A DNA stretch of 64,000 bases. Source: VGJW01 sp035285595 (GTDB taxonomy: Bacteria; Cyanobacteriota; Sericytochromatia; S15B-MN24; VGJW01). The position numbers and the translations under genes were made by a program. The DNA lies in contig JAYKGV010000042.1 in the NCBI GenBank assembly GCA_035285595.1, forward strand, positions 1 through 64,000, written 5' to 3'. Below are positions 8,500-17,484 of this stretch, piece after piece (the stretch's first letter is position 1; every line of letters begins with the position of its first letter). The notes beneath the pieces are model-generated. The model searched no databases, was not told the origin of the DNA, and saw nothing but the letters and a program-made list of their open reading frames with translations.

Positions 8500-10917
8500 A
8501 TGGGCTGCCGCCTGTCCTTCGTGGTCGCAAGTCTCGCCACGGGCCTGCTTCTTGGTGGCTGCGGACTGCAAGACGTACTGGCCATCAGCAATCAGCTGCC
8601 CCGGGATGCCTCGGGAAGCATAGAGCCCTTGAAGCTCCTGCCCTCGTTCCCCGTGGCCTTTTCGGTCCAACTCGGAGACACGAAGGCAACCTTCGGGGAC
8701 CTGGTCTACCAGAAGTCGCTGGCCACTGGTCCCGAGGCGGCGAAATGGTCGACGGACTCCCAGGATGTCCCCACCTACGCCACCGAGATCGCGACCTTCG
8801 GTCCCGTGGCGCTGGGCGAGGCCTTGAAGCAGGACTTCGCGATCCCGCTCGCATTGGACTTGCCGGCAGCCCCCCTCGATCTTCCGGATCTCGACACGAA
8901 GGTCCCGGCCCCCAGTCCGATCCGGTTGGCCGATACCGGGGTAGGCAGCATCACGGTACCAGGGTCGGGATTGTTGACGGCCGGTCCGGATCTTGCGCTC
9001 GCAGATGCGATCTCCGTTCCGGCGCTCGCCGCCCTCACCCTCCCGGCCCTGCCCTTCGGTCCGAGCCCCGAAACCAATGTTCCGGTGGACCTGCCCCCGG
9101 AAATCGTCAGGATTCGCCTGCAAGCAGGCTCTGGACTGGCCATCCCGGTCGAGAACCGGACCATCACCGCCTCGACGGTACGCTTGGTCTTGCGCGACAA
9201 GACCGGAACCTTGGAGCAAGTGAGCCAGGCGCTCGCCCCCAATGCGGAAGCGACGATCAGCCTGTCACTCGCCGGGGACCTTGTCCCCCCGGTCTCGCTC
9301 GGCGTTTCCGTGACCGGGGAGATTCCGGCGGGCACGGCCGTAGGCACTGTGGACCTCCAGAACGGCCAGTTCGCGGTGGGTACGACGACGGTCACCCTGA
9401 GACCGGAAGAAATCGACGTCAACCTACCCGCCATGGGCCCCTCTGCGGCCGGTTCGACCCGGTTTCCAACTCCCGATGCTCTGAAGAGCCCCATCAGGAA
9501 GACCATCGACGTGGCCAGTCAGATGCCGGCCGATGCCGGCATCCAGAGCCTCGAAGCCGTCGAACTCGCCTCAGGTTCGATGTCTCTCACGATGGCCAAC
9601 GATCTGGATGCAGATTTGAATGTAGACCTGTCCTTCGAGGGCCTGGAGGGACTGACCGGGGCGACAGCCACCGTCGATCGCGGCGACGTTCCCCCCTTCA
9701 CCGTGCTGTCCGGGGGTGGCCTGCGGTTAGGAATCAATGCCCGCCAAACCGTCACTTGGCGTCTCGACCTTTCGGGTTCCACGATGCGCCCGAGGGCAAT
9801 GACGGACGAGCAGGGCCAAGAGATACGCGGCATTGCGGTCTCGGCCTCGGTCAACCTGCTGGCCACGCAATCGGATCGGTCCCACCTGCAGGGCGTGACC
9901 CGCATTCCGGCGACGCTTCGGGCCAGTCAGGAAGCCTCAGGCCGAGTCACTCTGTCCCCCCTCGGTATTTCGGCCCTCCAGGCCGTGATCGACCGAACCG
10001 AAGGGGCAGGGGGCGGATCTCCCGTCCCCGTGCCAGCTGATTTTCTCGACTATGGCATCCTGCCCGGTCGCTTCGCGCTCAAGGTGCGCCTGGACAACGC
10101 CAGCGGCTTGGCAGGCAGCTTCCTGCCCGGCATCGAAGCCAGCCTGTCGGCCTCGGCCTCGGTGGCGGGATGCCAAGCGCTCTTTGGCGGAACCGGTTGT
10201 CCGTCCACCGCAAGCGTGACGGTCCTTGGTGCCGGGGCGGAGAGCTTCGACGGCACCTTCCTCGCCGGCTCGGCCGCAGCCACGCGGTCGACCACTCTCG
10301 AGCTCAACGAACGAAACAGCAATCTCCTGGATCTGATCGCGCTCGGTCTGACCGAGCTGCGCCTGAGTCCGCGACTAAGGGTCGGCGAAGGCCGATCGGT
10401 GCGCCTGACGCGGGAAGACCAAATGGGCGGTGCCATCTCTTTCGAGTTGCCGCTGGCCCTGCGCTTCGAGGACTTTGGGCCAGCCCGCGCGAAGAAAGGC
10501 CCCCCGGCCTCCACCAGCCCCCTCGACGTGGCGGCGGGACTTGGGCCCGCCGAGGTCGAGCGCCTGCGCAAGCACCTCCGCCGCGTAGCCCTCGAGCTGC
10601 GTATCGACAACGGCTGGGGCCTGCCCCTGGACCTTCAGCTCGACTTCCTTAAGGCAGATGAGAGCGTGGGCTTCACGAGAACTCTGCGCCTCGGCACGCC
10701 CGATGGCAGCACGGCCCTTTCCATGTTGGACCTGGGCCCCGAAGAAATCCCGGTCCTGCCGGACATCCGCCAATTGCGCATCCAGGCCTTGTCCTCGGGA
10801 AGCAACGGCGCCGTGCTTGCCATCCGCAACACCGCGGAACTGCGTTTGCGGGTGACGGCACATCTTGGTGTGCTGTTCTCACCCACCTTGCTGCAGACCG
10901 AGGGGGCCACGCCGTGA
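8500..10917 (+). CDS. large repetitive-beta lipoprotein of unknown function
   Basis: 805 residues. The signal peptide ends with lipobox LLLGGC at about residues 16-21, so the mature protein is an envelope lipoprotein. The rest has no recognised domain. It is rich in alternating-hydrophobic beta strands with LxxxxLxLDLP and ADxxLDLxxx patterns, many Ser/Gly/Thr, and two cysteines (AGCQALFGGTGCP) about 560 residues in that could form a disulfide. The ATG at 8500 has GAGGGAG about 8 nt upstream. Its stop overlaps the GTG start of the beta-barrel gene (GTGA), so the two are made together. I infer an outer-membrane lipoprotein that works with that barrel, for example in lipid or polymer handling; this is not shown. 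Confidence 0.7.
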   Translation: MGCRLSFVVASLATGLLLGGCGLQDVLAISNQLPRDASGSIEPLKLLPSFPVAFSVQLGDTKATFGDLVYQKSLATGPEAAKWSTDSQDVPTYATEIATFGPVALGEALKQDFAIPLALDLPAAPLDLPDLDTKVPAPSPIRLADTGVGSITVPGSGLLTAGPDLALADAISVPALAALTLPALPFGPSPETNVPVDLPPEIVRIRLQAGSGLAIPVENRTITASTVRLVLRDKTGTLEQVSQALAPNAEATISLSLAGDLVPPVSLGVSVTGEIPAGTAVGTVDLQNGQFAVGTTTVTLRPEEIDVNLPAMGPSAAGSTRFPTPDALKSPIRKTIDVASQMPADAGIQSLEAVELASGSMSLTMANDLDADLNVDLSFEGLEGLTGATATVDRGDVPPFTVLSGGGLRLGINARQTVTWRLDLSGSTMRPRAMTDEQGQEIRGIAVSASVNLLATQSDRSHLQGVTRIPATLRASQEASGRVTLSPLGISALQAVIDRTEGAGGGSPVPVPADFLDYGILPGRFALKVRLDNASGLAGSFLPGIEASLSASASVAGCQALFGGTGCPSTASVTVLGAGAESFDGTFLAGSAAATRSTTLELNERNSNLLDLIALGLTELRLSPRLRVGEGRSVRLTREDQMGGAISFELPLALRFEDFGPARAKKGPPASTSPLDVAAGLGPAEVERLRKHLRRVALELRIDNGWGLPLDLQLDFLKADESVGFTRTLRLGTPDGSTALSMLDLGPEEIPVLPDIRQLRIQALSSGSNGAVLAIRNTAELRLRVTAHLGVLFSPTLLQTEGATP

Positions 10918-12302
10918 CCCGCCGACATGTCATCGTGCGGGGCCTCCTGAGCCTGTTCATCCTGCCTATGGTTGCGAATCCTGCCCACGCCATGGGCAGC
11001 AGCACCGCGCGCGCCATGGGGATGGGGGGCGCACAGTCCGCCTTGGCCGATGAAGCAGACCAAGGTCTCTGGAACCCGGCACTGCTCGCCCTGCCCCGTC
11101 GTGCTCCGGGACAAGCACTGCTGGTGAGCACCCACCTCGGAGCTGGCGTGGGCAATACCTTCGCCTCATTCGACACACTCCGCAACATCCTTCCGGGACC
11201 CGACGGCCAACCGCGTGAATTCACCGATGCCGAATGGGCGCGCCTCGCTGGCGAGATTCCCGAGCAGGGACTCGGGGTCATCGGGGACGGCGGTGTGCGA
11301 CTGGCCATTGCGAGCCCCTTCCTTCATACGGGCGTGGCCGTGACACTGGACAGCAGCATCCGCAATATCGGGGTACCCAAGGGTCTGGTCGAGCTGCTGC
11401 TGCGGGGCAATGCCAATGCCTCCACGGTACCTCTGGCCGGTCTGCAAGGTGCGGGTGCCTATGGCCTCGCCAGCGTGGCCCTATCCCATGCCATTCCCCT
11501 GCCATTGGGTCTGGGCAAGGCTTCTTCGCTCGGCATCACGGCCCGATACATCCCAGCAGGAGTTTTTGCCACGGTGACAGAAGCCTCGGGGTCCGCGCTG
11601 ACCCTAGATGCCGAAGGCCGGCTTTCGGCCGACGCGCACCTGCGGTACGAGGGCATGCTGGCTCCTGCCTTCCAACCTCCGGCCCAAGGTACCAACTTGC
11701 TCTTCGATGTCGGATTTGCCAACCGTTGGAACGACAATCTGACGTGGAGCCTGATGGCCGCGAACCTCGGTGGACTGCGATGGGGACCATGGTCCGATCG
11801 TACGGTCGACTTGGTCCTCCCCCCCACGACGCTGGGGCTTGACCTGAGTGGGGGCACCCCCAAGGCCCCTGACTTCTCGAACGTGACGCGCAATGGCACG
11901 GGAGCGCGGGAAGGAACGATGGCCGAGGTCTCGCTCCCGATGCTCTTGCGTGCCGGCCTCGCGTGGGAAGGTGATCTGGGCCTTAGGGGACGCTTGTCGG
12001 ATGTGCTACAGGAGCCCCGCTCGCCCTTCAGCATGGCTCTGGATGTGTCACAGGGCACGGCCGACGGATTCGGGATCTCGCGTTCCCCGCAACTGGCTCT
12101 CGGCTTCGAAGGCCGTCCACTTGGCCGCTGGCTTGCCCTGCGCACCGGTTTCCGCGCGGGAGGTCCCTATCCCACCGCCGGGCTCGGTCTAGGACTTGAC
12201 CTTAGGTTCTTCCGGCTGGACCTCGCCTCGGGAACGCTGGGTGGCTTGTTTGGGGGCGCCAAGGGTTCCTATTTTTGGCTCAGCTCCTCGCTGGTCCTGT
12301 AA
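10914..12302 (+). CDS. outer-membrane beta-barrel protein, TraF/FadL-like
   Basis: 462 residues. After a signal peptide (LLSLFILPMVANPAHA) the mature protein opens with STARAMGMGGAQSALADEAD followed by GLWNPALLA. This AxxMGxGGAxxA...A...NPA pattern marks the TraF-like / FadL-like / UPF0164 outer-membrane barrels. Repeated amphipathic strands follow, and the chain ends with YFWLSSSLVL, a strand ending in a large hydrophobic residue that fits the barrel assembly signal. The family includes transporters of hydrophobic compounds, but the substrate here is unknown. The GTG start overlaps the lipoprotein stop. The last 114 nt are antisense to the amidase gene. Confidence 0.75.
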   Translation: MTRRHVIVRGLLSLFILPMVANPAHAMGSSTARAMGMGGAQSALADEADQGLWNPALLALPRRAPGQALLVSTHLGAGVGNTFASFDTLRNILPGPDGQPREFTDAEWARLAGEIPEQGLGVIGDGGVRLAIASPFLHTGVAVTLDSSIRNIGVPKGLVELLLRGNANASTVPLAGLQGAGAYGLASVALSHAIPLPLGLGKASSLGITARYIPAGVFATVTEASGSALTLDAEGRLSADAHLRYEGMLAPAFQPPAQGTNLLFDVGFANRWNDNLTWSLMAANLGGLRWGPWSDRTVDLVLPPTTLGLDLSGGTPKAPDFSNVTRNGTGAREGTMAEVSLPMLLRAGLAWEGDLGLRGRLSDVLQEPRSPFSMALDVSQGTADGFGISRSPQLALGFEGRPLGRWLALRTGFRAGGPYPTAGLGLGLDLRFFRLDLASGTLGGLFGGAKGSYFWLSSSLVL

Positions 12303-14123
12303 CCGTTTCCCACTCTCTTCCGTCATCCTTCCGACCTCGGCCAACGAACGCAGTCCTCGGGCAATGCCTTCGGCCACCTTCGCCTGGTGATCCTCATCCA
12401 GTAGACGTGCAGACTCTTCGGGGTGTGACAGGAATCCCATTTCCACGAGGACCCCTGGCAAAGCCGGACCTTTGAGCACCATCAGCTTGCCTTGACGCAC
12501 CCCGCGGTCCGAACGCCCCGTCGTCCTGACCAAGGCCTCATGGACCTGCCGAGCCAAGGCTGCACCTGATTCGTGGCGGAACCAAGTCTCGATGCCTTGC
12601 GCCTCGCGCAGGGAACTGGAGTTGCAGTGAATACTGACCAACGCCGAAGCACCCAAACTCTCCGCGAAGGTAGCCCGGTCTCCCAGACGCACCGCGGCAT
12701 CCGTGGTCCGGGTTGGCACCACGTGAAATCCGGCATGTTCGAGCAACGGTCGCAAGCGGTTGGCCACGTCCAGAGTGACCTGGCTCTCCGTCACGCCATC
12801 GGGGCCCTTCGCTCCAGGGTCCGCCCCGCCGTGTCCGGGGTCAAGCACGATGACCGGGCGCCCGGGAACGGGAAGCTTGCGACGCCTGAACCGCAGCTGC
12901 AAACCCCGACCATCGTTGATGCGAGTTTCAACCACGTCGTAGTGCCCGGGATCGAGATCCATCGTCAGAAACCAGGAATGGGCATCGCGAGCCAAGGTCA
13001 GACGCCGCATCACTCCTCGGGGCCGCGGAGGAGGAGCCGGAATCTTAGCCCGGGGAAAGCGGAGGACCCAGCGAGCGGACTGAGGCTGGACCTCCGGCCA
13101 AACCGTCAGTCCACGTGCCGCCAAAACTTCGAAGATCGTTTCCTGGCGATGCTTGCGCAAAGAGAAGCGTTCGATCCGTTGGACCTCGCGCGGCCAGGGA
13201 ATCTGCGCCACGACGTCAGGCTCTCCTTCGTCCTCTGTTCCGTGACGGACAACCTCCCATCTGGCAGAGGCCGGCGAACTCCGTGGCGAGGGGTGGGTGA
13301 TGCGAGCCGCACGGGTGCGGGGCCCCGCCAAAACGACCGCGCGCCGCAAATTCTCCGGGACGGGAGGACCCTGCACCATCGTCGGCAGGAAAGGCCCCAA
13401 GGGTACGGCACCCTTGGCCCGCAGGGAGGATGCAGCCGCACGAGGTAGGGGCGGCAGAAGCTCCTTCGGGATTTCCGCAGCCACGGCGGCGCGCGCCGCG
13501 GGGAGGGGGCGCACAGGGGAAACCACGGAACGAACAGGCGGGGGGGGAGCGGACGGTGGCGGAGTTCTTCCGGCCCCCGCCCGCCGAGCATCAGGTTTCC
13601 ACAAGGGCAGCAACGGTCCCCATGTCGGGACGGGCACGGCCTTGCTTACCTGCGATGGGGCCGCATTCCGAAGCGGGGGCGGCGACGGCTGAACGACAGA
13701 CGACCGGACCGCCACGGGCGCTTCGTCGGCCCGGATGCCTCGGAACACCAGCTTGGAACCGTGTTCTTCGACGACGCAACCCCCTTCAATCCCGATAGGC
13801 CAGACGAAGCGCCAGCGCTGCAGGGCGGGCTCCCAGCCGCTGCGCAGCAGGGTGCGGCCCGAGGCATCCTTCCAGACGCGGGTCATGAAATATGCCAAAG
13901 GGGGCGTGAGCCCCGTCAAATCGAGAACCTCGCGGTCCGGATTGGTCAATCGAAAACGCCGGCGTACGCCCGCCGTCACCCCCTCGACGACAAGCTCGTC
14001 TTGCCTTTCAAGCACCACGGGACCGGGACGCTCGCCTTGCGAGACCCGTGGCAGGGCAGCCACGGCAGGAGATGACGTCAGTCCGACCAGAAGGACGACG
14101 CCCGGCCACCAGCGCCACCTCAT
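12189..14123 (-). CDS. N-acetylmuramoyl-L-alanine amidase, AmiC-type
   Basis: About 644 residues. A signal peptide (WWPGVVLLVGLTSSPAVAA) precedes a long Pro/Arg-rich linker of about 350 residues containing AMIN-like beta segments (RRFRLTNPDREVLDLTGL and RIERFSLRKHR). The C-terminal Amidase_3 domain starts at RPVIVLDPGHGGADPGAKG (zinc His), then ESQVTLDVANRL (Glu), LVSIHCNS (His) and VLVEMGFLSHPEE (catalytic Glu). It cleaves the amide bond between MurNAc and the peptide stem during cell separation. The ATG at 14123 gives a clean signal peptide; ATG 14138 and GTG 14147 are in-frame alternatives. The last roughly 38 codons, beyond the catalytic domain, overlap the convergent barrel gene. Confidence 0.9.
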   Translation of the reverse strand: MRWRWWPGVVLLVGLTSSPAVAALPRVSQGERPGPVVLERQDELVVEGVTAGVRRRFRLTNPDREVLDLTGLTPPLAYFMTRVWKDASGRTLLRSGWEPALQRWRFVWPIGIEGGCVVEEHGSKLVFRGIRADEAPVAVRSSVVQPSPPPLRNAAPSQVSKAVPVPTWGPLLPLWKPDARRAGAGRTPPPSAPPPPVRSVVSPVRPLPAARAAVAAEIPKELLPPLPRAAASSLRAKGAVPLGPFLPTMVQGPPVPENLRRAVVLAGPRTRAARITHPSPRSSPASARWEVVRHGTEDEGEPDVVAQIPWPREVQRIERFSLRKHRQETIFEVLAARGLTVWPEVQPQSARWVLRFPRAKIPAPPPRPRGVMRRLTLARDAHSWFLTMDLDPGHYDVVETRINDGRGLQLRFRRRKLPVPGRPVIVLDPGHGGADPGAKGPDGVTESQVTLDVANRLRPLLEHAGFHVVPTRTTDAAVRLGDRATFAESLGASALVSIHCNSSSLREAQGIETWFRHESGAALARQVHEALVRTTGRSDRGVRQGKLMVLKGPALPGVLVEMGFLSHPEESARLLDEDHQAKVAEGIARGLRSLAEVGRMTEESGKRLQDQRGAEPKIGTLGAPKQATQRSRGEVQPEEPKVKS

Positions 14124-14245
14124 GGCAGCGCCCGACATCACAGGCACAGCTCAAGCTTGCCGTCAGCCTGGCTGGCTGTATGTGGCAGACGCCACCTGGT
14201 TAAGCGACATGGTGCAAGGGTAGGTGACCGGGAGGGGAACCTGAC

Positions 14246-15205
14246 ATGCTCAACCACGCGAAACTTCAGGCACTTCCGGCCTTCCGGGGACTATCGGCAG
14301 CGGACCTGGACGCGCTCTTCTCATTGGCCGAGCGGTTGACGGTCAAGGCAGGACAACCGGTCATGAAGGCCGGAGAGCCTGCCGATGCCTTCTTCATGCT
14401 GGTGGAAGGACGCCTGGAAGTAAGGGTAGGAACGATGTCCGTCGCCACCCTGTCACCCGGCCAACTGGTCGGAGAGATGCCGCTGATCCAGCATGACACC
14501 CATCGCAGGGCGGATGTGACGGCGGTCTCCGACGCCAAACTTTACCGCTTCGCCTACGATCGTTACACGAAGCTGGCTGAAACCGATCTGGCCCTCGGTC
14601 GAACCTTCCGCAGCAACTTGGGCAAGGTCGTGGCCACCAGATCCTGGGCCACGAACAACCTTCCCCGGGGAACAAACCAGCTCAAGCCCGATACCCCTCG
14701 GGCGGCCCACGAAACCAAGGCCGAAGGAAGGTCCGCAGCTCCGCAACATGCGAAGCCAAGCGGCATCTCGGAAGAACGCTTGGCCCGCCTTGAGCGCCTG
14801 AAACGCCATCCCGTCTTCGCCGGCCTCTCTGATGAACAGCGCACGGCCCTCGAGGCGACAGGACGGGTCGTTCCCTTGACCGAAGGGCTCGAGTTGTTCA
14901 GAACAGGCGAACCCGCCACCAGCTTTCTGCTGATACTGGAGGGACAGCTCGAGGTTTCGATCGAACAAAATGGTCGCCCCTTCCCCCTCGCTCGTCTGGG
15001 GCCCGACCAGATCGTGGGTGAGACTGCTCTCATCCATTCCAAGCCGGTACGCAAGGCCACGGTGTCCGCGACAGCACCCAGCAAGGTCCTGGTGTTCCTG
15101 CTGGAAGACTACGAGCGCCTTGTGGCGGGACAGCCTGCCATTGGTCAACGCCTGCGACAAAACATCGGCAGGGTGGCAGCGTCCCGTTCCTGGAGCATGC
15201 AATAG
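14246..15205 (+). CDS. tandem cyclic-nucleotide-binding-domain protein
   Basis: 319 residues made of two cNMP-binding (CAP_ED) domains. Domain 1 is at about 5-130 (LPAFRGLSAADLDALF, VGEMPLIQHDTHRRADV) and domain 2 at about 185-315 (HPVFAGLSDEQRTALEA, VGETALIHSKPVRKATV). Each ends with a similar helix (RSNLGKVVATRSW and RQNIGRVAASRSW), so the gene arose by internal duplication. The phosphate-binding cassette keeps GE followed by A/PLI, but the usual R-S/T-A is altered (HRRADVTA, VRKATVSA), so nucleotide binding is plausible, not certain. No DNA-binding or kinase domain is attached. A GGAGGGG lies about 10 nt before the ATG. It is probably a cytosolic regulatory subunit. Confidence 0.8.
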   Translation: MLNHAKLQALPAFRGLSAADLDALFSLAERLTVKAGQPVMKAGEPADAFFMLVEGRLEVRVGTMSVATLSPGQLVGEMPLIQHDTHRRADVTAVSDAKLYRFAYDRYTKLAETDLALGRTFRSNLGKVVATRSWATNNLPRGTNQLKPDTPRAAHETKAEGRSAAPQHAKPSGISEERLARLERLKRHPVFAGLSDEQRTALEATGRVVPLTEGLELFRTGEPATSFLLILEGQLEVSIEQNGRPFPLARLGPDQIVGETALIHSKPVRKATVSATAPSKVLVFLLEDYERLVAGQPAIGQRLRQNIGRVAASRSWSMQ

Positions 15206-15264
15206 GCCCTTCGGGTCTGCCTCGGAAGGCCAGACTGACGGGACAAGTGCCCTTGGCGCTGAAT

Positions 15265-15678
15265 CTAGCTGCGCCCCCTGCCCGCCTTGCGCAACTGCCC
15301 TGACCAATCGGAGCCGAGCGACTTCAGGAAGCGATGCACATCCAACACCTCGTCCTCGGTGATCGGCTGCATCGAGGCAAACCGCTCCTCTTCGCGAGCG
15401 TCGGTGAACACGGCCTTGGCCCGTGACAGGGGTCGCGCCGGGACCGTCGTACGGGGACGAGTCACGGTCGCTTGACTGTCCGCAGGCTCGCGCAGGTCAT
15501 ATTCGACGCCGACAATGGCGACCCCGGCCGGCTGATCGCACGCCGTGCAATGCACCTTGACCACCCAGTAATCTCGCTCTTCACGGATCAGGTGCACCCC
15601 TTCCGGCTGGAAGGTCTCGCTGCAATGCGCACAGCGCAACTTGCGGAAATGGTCCTGCACCACGGCGAAGTTCTTCAT
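15265..15678 (-). CDS. small zinc-ribbon protein
   Basis: 137 residues from the ATG at 15678. The N-terminal half contains two Cys pairs, CAHC and CTAC, spaced about 28 residues apart with beta strands between, which fits a zinc ribbon. The C-terminal half has a basic/proline linker and an acidic helical segment (PITEDEVLDVHRFLKSLG). I do not recognise the family; the overall plan resembles small regulators or adaptor proteins that bind nucleic acid or protein. It converges with the cNMP-binding gene and shares only about 60 nt of intergenic sequence with it. A GACGAGG about 9 nt before the ATG could be its ribosome-binding site. Confidence 0.6.
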   Translation of the reverse strand: MKNFAVVQDHFRKLRCAHCSETFQPEGVHLIREERDYWVVKVHCTACDQPAGVAIVGVEYDLREPADSQATVTRPRTTVPARPLSRAKAVFTDAREEERFASMQPITEDEVLDVHRFLKSLGSDWSGQLRKAGRGRS

Positions 15679-15761
15679 GGATGACCTCGTCCGGAGGCTC
15701 ACCAGAGCCTCCCGGCATTATGCTACATACCCCCGTGCTACATTTTCCTATCGAAGTGATG

Positions 15762-16454
15762 TCAGCCGGAAATCCGCGTGGTCGGACGCTCGAAGGCCAT
15801 CAGGATACGGTTGCCCGACTCGTGCGGCAGCGCAATTTCCTTTAGCGAGGCCAACACGAGTCCTGCCTCCCTCATCGTGTCTTTCGCGCGCTCCAGTTCT
15901 TCAGGCCCACGCGGTCCCTTCGAGACGATGAGGCGCCCACCCGGTGCGACGCGCGGTCCGCACCAGCGCAACAGAAGAGAGAGGTCCTTGACGGCTCGGG
16001 CAACCACCAGACGGTAGGTCTCCCCCTCGAGGCAACGATCGTCTTCGACTCTGCCCCAGACAGCCAGCGCCCGTTCCGACAGGCCCAGGGGCTCCAGAAA
16101 CCCCTGCACGGCCTCGACTTTCTTACGGGTGGCATCCAGCAACACCCCACGCCAGCCCTCCAACACCAACAACATGGGAATGCCGGGCAAGCCACCGCCC
16201 GTGCCCACGTCGAGCAGCGTACCGGGACCCTGACGCCACGAGTCCGGAACCAACGCCCAAAAAGCCAGCGCATCGAGGGCATGCTTGCGCAGAAATTCCT
16301 CAGGTCCTTCGAGGCGCGTCAGGTTCAGCCGTGTGTTGGCCTCCTCGAGAAGCATCCGGTAACGCGCCAGAAGTCGCCGTCGGCCGTCATCCAGCCCCAG
16401 ACCCTCGCGCGTCAGCCAGGCCTCTTCCTCAGGCCCCCAAGGCAAATCGTTCAC
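15762..16454 (-). CDS. rsmG: 16S rRNA (guanine-N7)-methyltransferase RsmG
   Basis: 230 residues, the usual size for RsmG (GidB), which methylates N7 of G527 in 16S rRNA using S-adenosylmethionine. Diagnostic stretches are NLTRLEGPEEFLRKHALDAL, the SAM motif LLDVGTGGGLPGIPML, and RAVKDLSLLLRWC. I chose the GTG at 16454 because it overlaps the stop of the upstream LolA-like lipoprotein gene as GTGA, a coupling seen elsewhere in this window; a longer open frame exists upstream. In many genomes rsmG lies near parAB at the replication origin, but no such genes are seen here. Confidence 0.93.
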   Translation of the reverse strand: MNDLPWGPEEEAWLTREGLGLDDGRRRLLARYRMLLEEANTRLNLTRLEGPEEFLRKHALDALAFWALVPDSWRQGPGTLLDVGTGGGLPGIPMLLVLEGWRGVLLDATRKKVEAVQGFLEPLGLSERALAVWGRVEDDRCLEGETYRLVVARAVKDLSLLLRWCGPRVAPGGRLIVSKGPRGPEELERAKDTMREAGLVLASLKEIALPHESGNRILMAFERPTTRISG

Positions 16455-17230
16455 TGCAAGAGAAAGGCGCCGGGATCGACTTGGTTCAGGCGCACCTGTT
16501 CGATCGTCAGCTGATAGGTAAGCTGATTGCCCTCGTAGCACTCGCGGCTGTAGGGCATGCCTGTGCCCAAGTCCACGGCGTAGCGTTCGTGGGTCACCCG
16601 GGGAAGCGTCATGCGGCTGCGGAGCTCGATAAGCCCCAGGTTGCGCCCGGCCGCATTGGCTTGCCCCAGGTACTGGATCTGAGCCTGAGGATCCAGCAGC
16701 ACCTGCATCATCCGAGGCAGTGCCGTATCGGTCATGCTGTCGCCACGAGCCGTACGGGTACGCTCGTCCGTCTCCGGCAGCGTCGTATTGACCCAGAAAC
16801 CTGCGAACTTCGTCCGCACCTGAACCTGACCACTGCCGTCAACAATCATTTTCGTGCCCACCGTGCTGGCTTCCGTGGACTCCAGTACCTTGTACGCCGA
16901 CTTGCCCGGCTTCTGAAACCACGTATCCAGCGAATAGCGGGAAGACTTGCCGTTCTGGATGTTGCGAATATAGGTCCGCAGGTTGGCCTTGATGAAGGTG
17001 ATGCCTTGGTAGGTCTGTCCGATGCGCTGCCGAAGTTCTGCCGCTTGCCGGGCACCATCCACCGGACCTTGACCCGGTTGCTGGGGCATCGGCTGCAACA
17101 GCGGAGCCACCGGCGACTTCGTCATCACGGGCGAGGCAGTCTGACGACCACATCCCGCCAGCGCCGCAGCGGAAACGGCAGCGGCCAGGACCGAAATCCG
17201 GGAGAAGTCGCGGAGAACCAGAGCGTTCAT
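16451..17230 (-). CDS. LolA-like / DUF1571-like lipoprotein
   Basis: 259 residues. The signal peptide ends ALAGC at about residues 23-27, so it is a lipoprotein. The mature region contains the half-barrel pattern of LolA/LolB-type and DUF1571 proteins: FIKANLRTYIRNI, SRYSLDTWFQKPGKSAYKVL, VDGSGQVQVRTKF and, near the end, RYAVDLGTGMPYSRECYEGN, where a strand with aromatic/charged residues follows a TGxP turn. These folds bind lipid or lipoprotein acyl chains in the periplasm. I cannot separate LolA, LolB and DUF1571 by eye. It lies upstream of rsmG and overlaps it by 4 nt. A start at ATG 17230 fits the signal peptide length. Confidence 0.65.
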   Translation of the reverse strand: MNALVLRDFSRISVLAAAVSAAALAGCGRQTASPVMTKSPVAPLLQPMPQQPGQGPVDGARQAAELRQRIGQTYQGITFIKANLRTYIRNIQNGKSSRYSLDTWFQKPGKSAYKVLESTEASTVGTKMIVDGSGQVQVRTKFAGFWVNTTLPETDERTRTARGDSMTDTALPRMMQVLLDPQAQIQYLGQANAAGRNLGLIELRSRMTLPRVTHERYAVDLGTGMPYSRECYEGNQLTYQLTIEQVRLNQVDPGAFLLQ

Positions 17231-17349
17231 GGAATGATTGTCGCCCGGAGTGTACGCGGATTTCTTAAGTCCGGGGAAAAAAATCCTGAATTTCCGTCCA
17301 CAACCGTACCAAACAAAATGGGCTCTCTACGTATCGAAGGCCCTGAAAG

Positions 17350-17423
17350 TGGGCGATCACGGGCTCGAACCGTGGACCTCACGGATGTGAACCGTGCGCT
17401 CTGACCAACTGAGCTAATCGCCC
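17350..17423 (-). tRNA. tRNA-Val(CAC)
   Basis: The cloverleaf is clear on the minus strand. The acceptor stem is GGGCGAT/ATCGCCC with discriminator A at 17350. The D arm contains TAGCTCAGTTGGTCAGAGC. The anticodon stem CACGG/CCGTG encloses the loop TTCACAT, giving anticodon CAC (valine, GTG codons). The T arm reads ACGGTTCGAGCCCGT. The 3' CCA is not encoded, because CTT follows the discriminator. The gene has its own promoter upstream. Confidence 0.97.
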
Positions 17424-17434
17424 CGGAACTTCAG

Positions 17435-17462
17435 TTTCTACTCCGTCCGGCCCCGGCGTCAA
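17435..17462 (-). promoter_or_regulatory. sigma-70-type promoter of tRNA-Val
   Basis: On the minus strand TTGACG (17462-17457) and TAGAAA (17440-17435) are separated by 16 nt. Initiation about 7-8 nt downstream would leave a leader of only a few bases before the tRNA 5' end at 17423. This arrangement is typical of a single-gene tRNA transcript. Confidence 0.6.
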
Positions 17463-17484
17463 GAGTCAGACGAGATTCCAGGCT

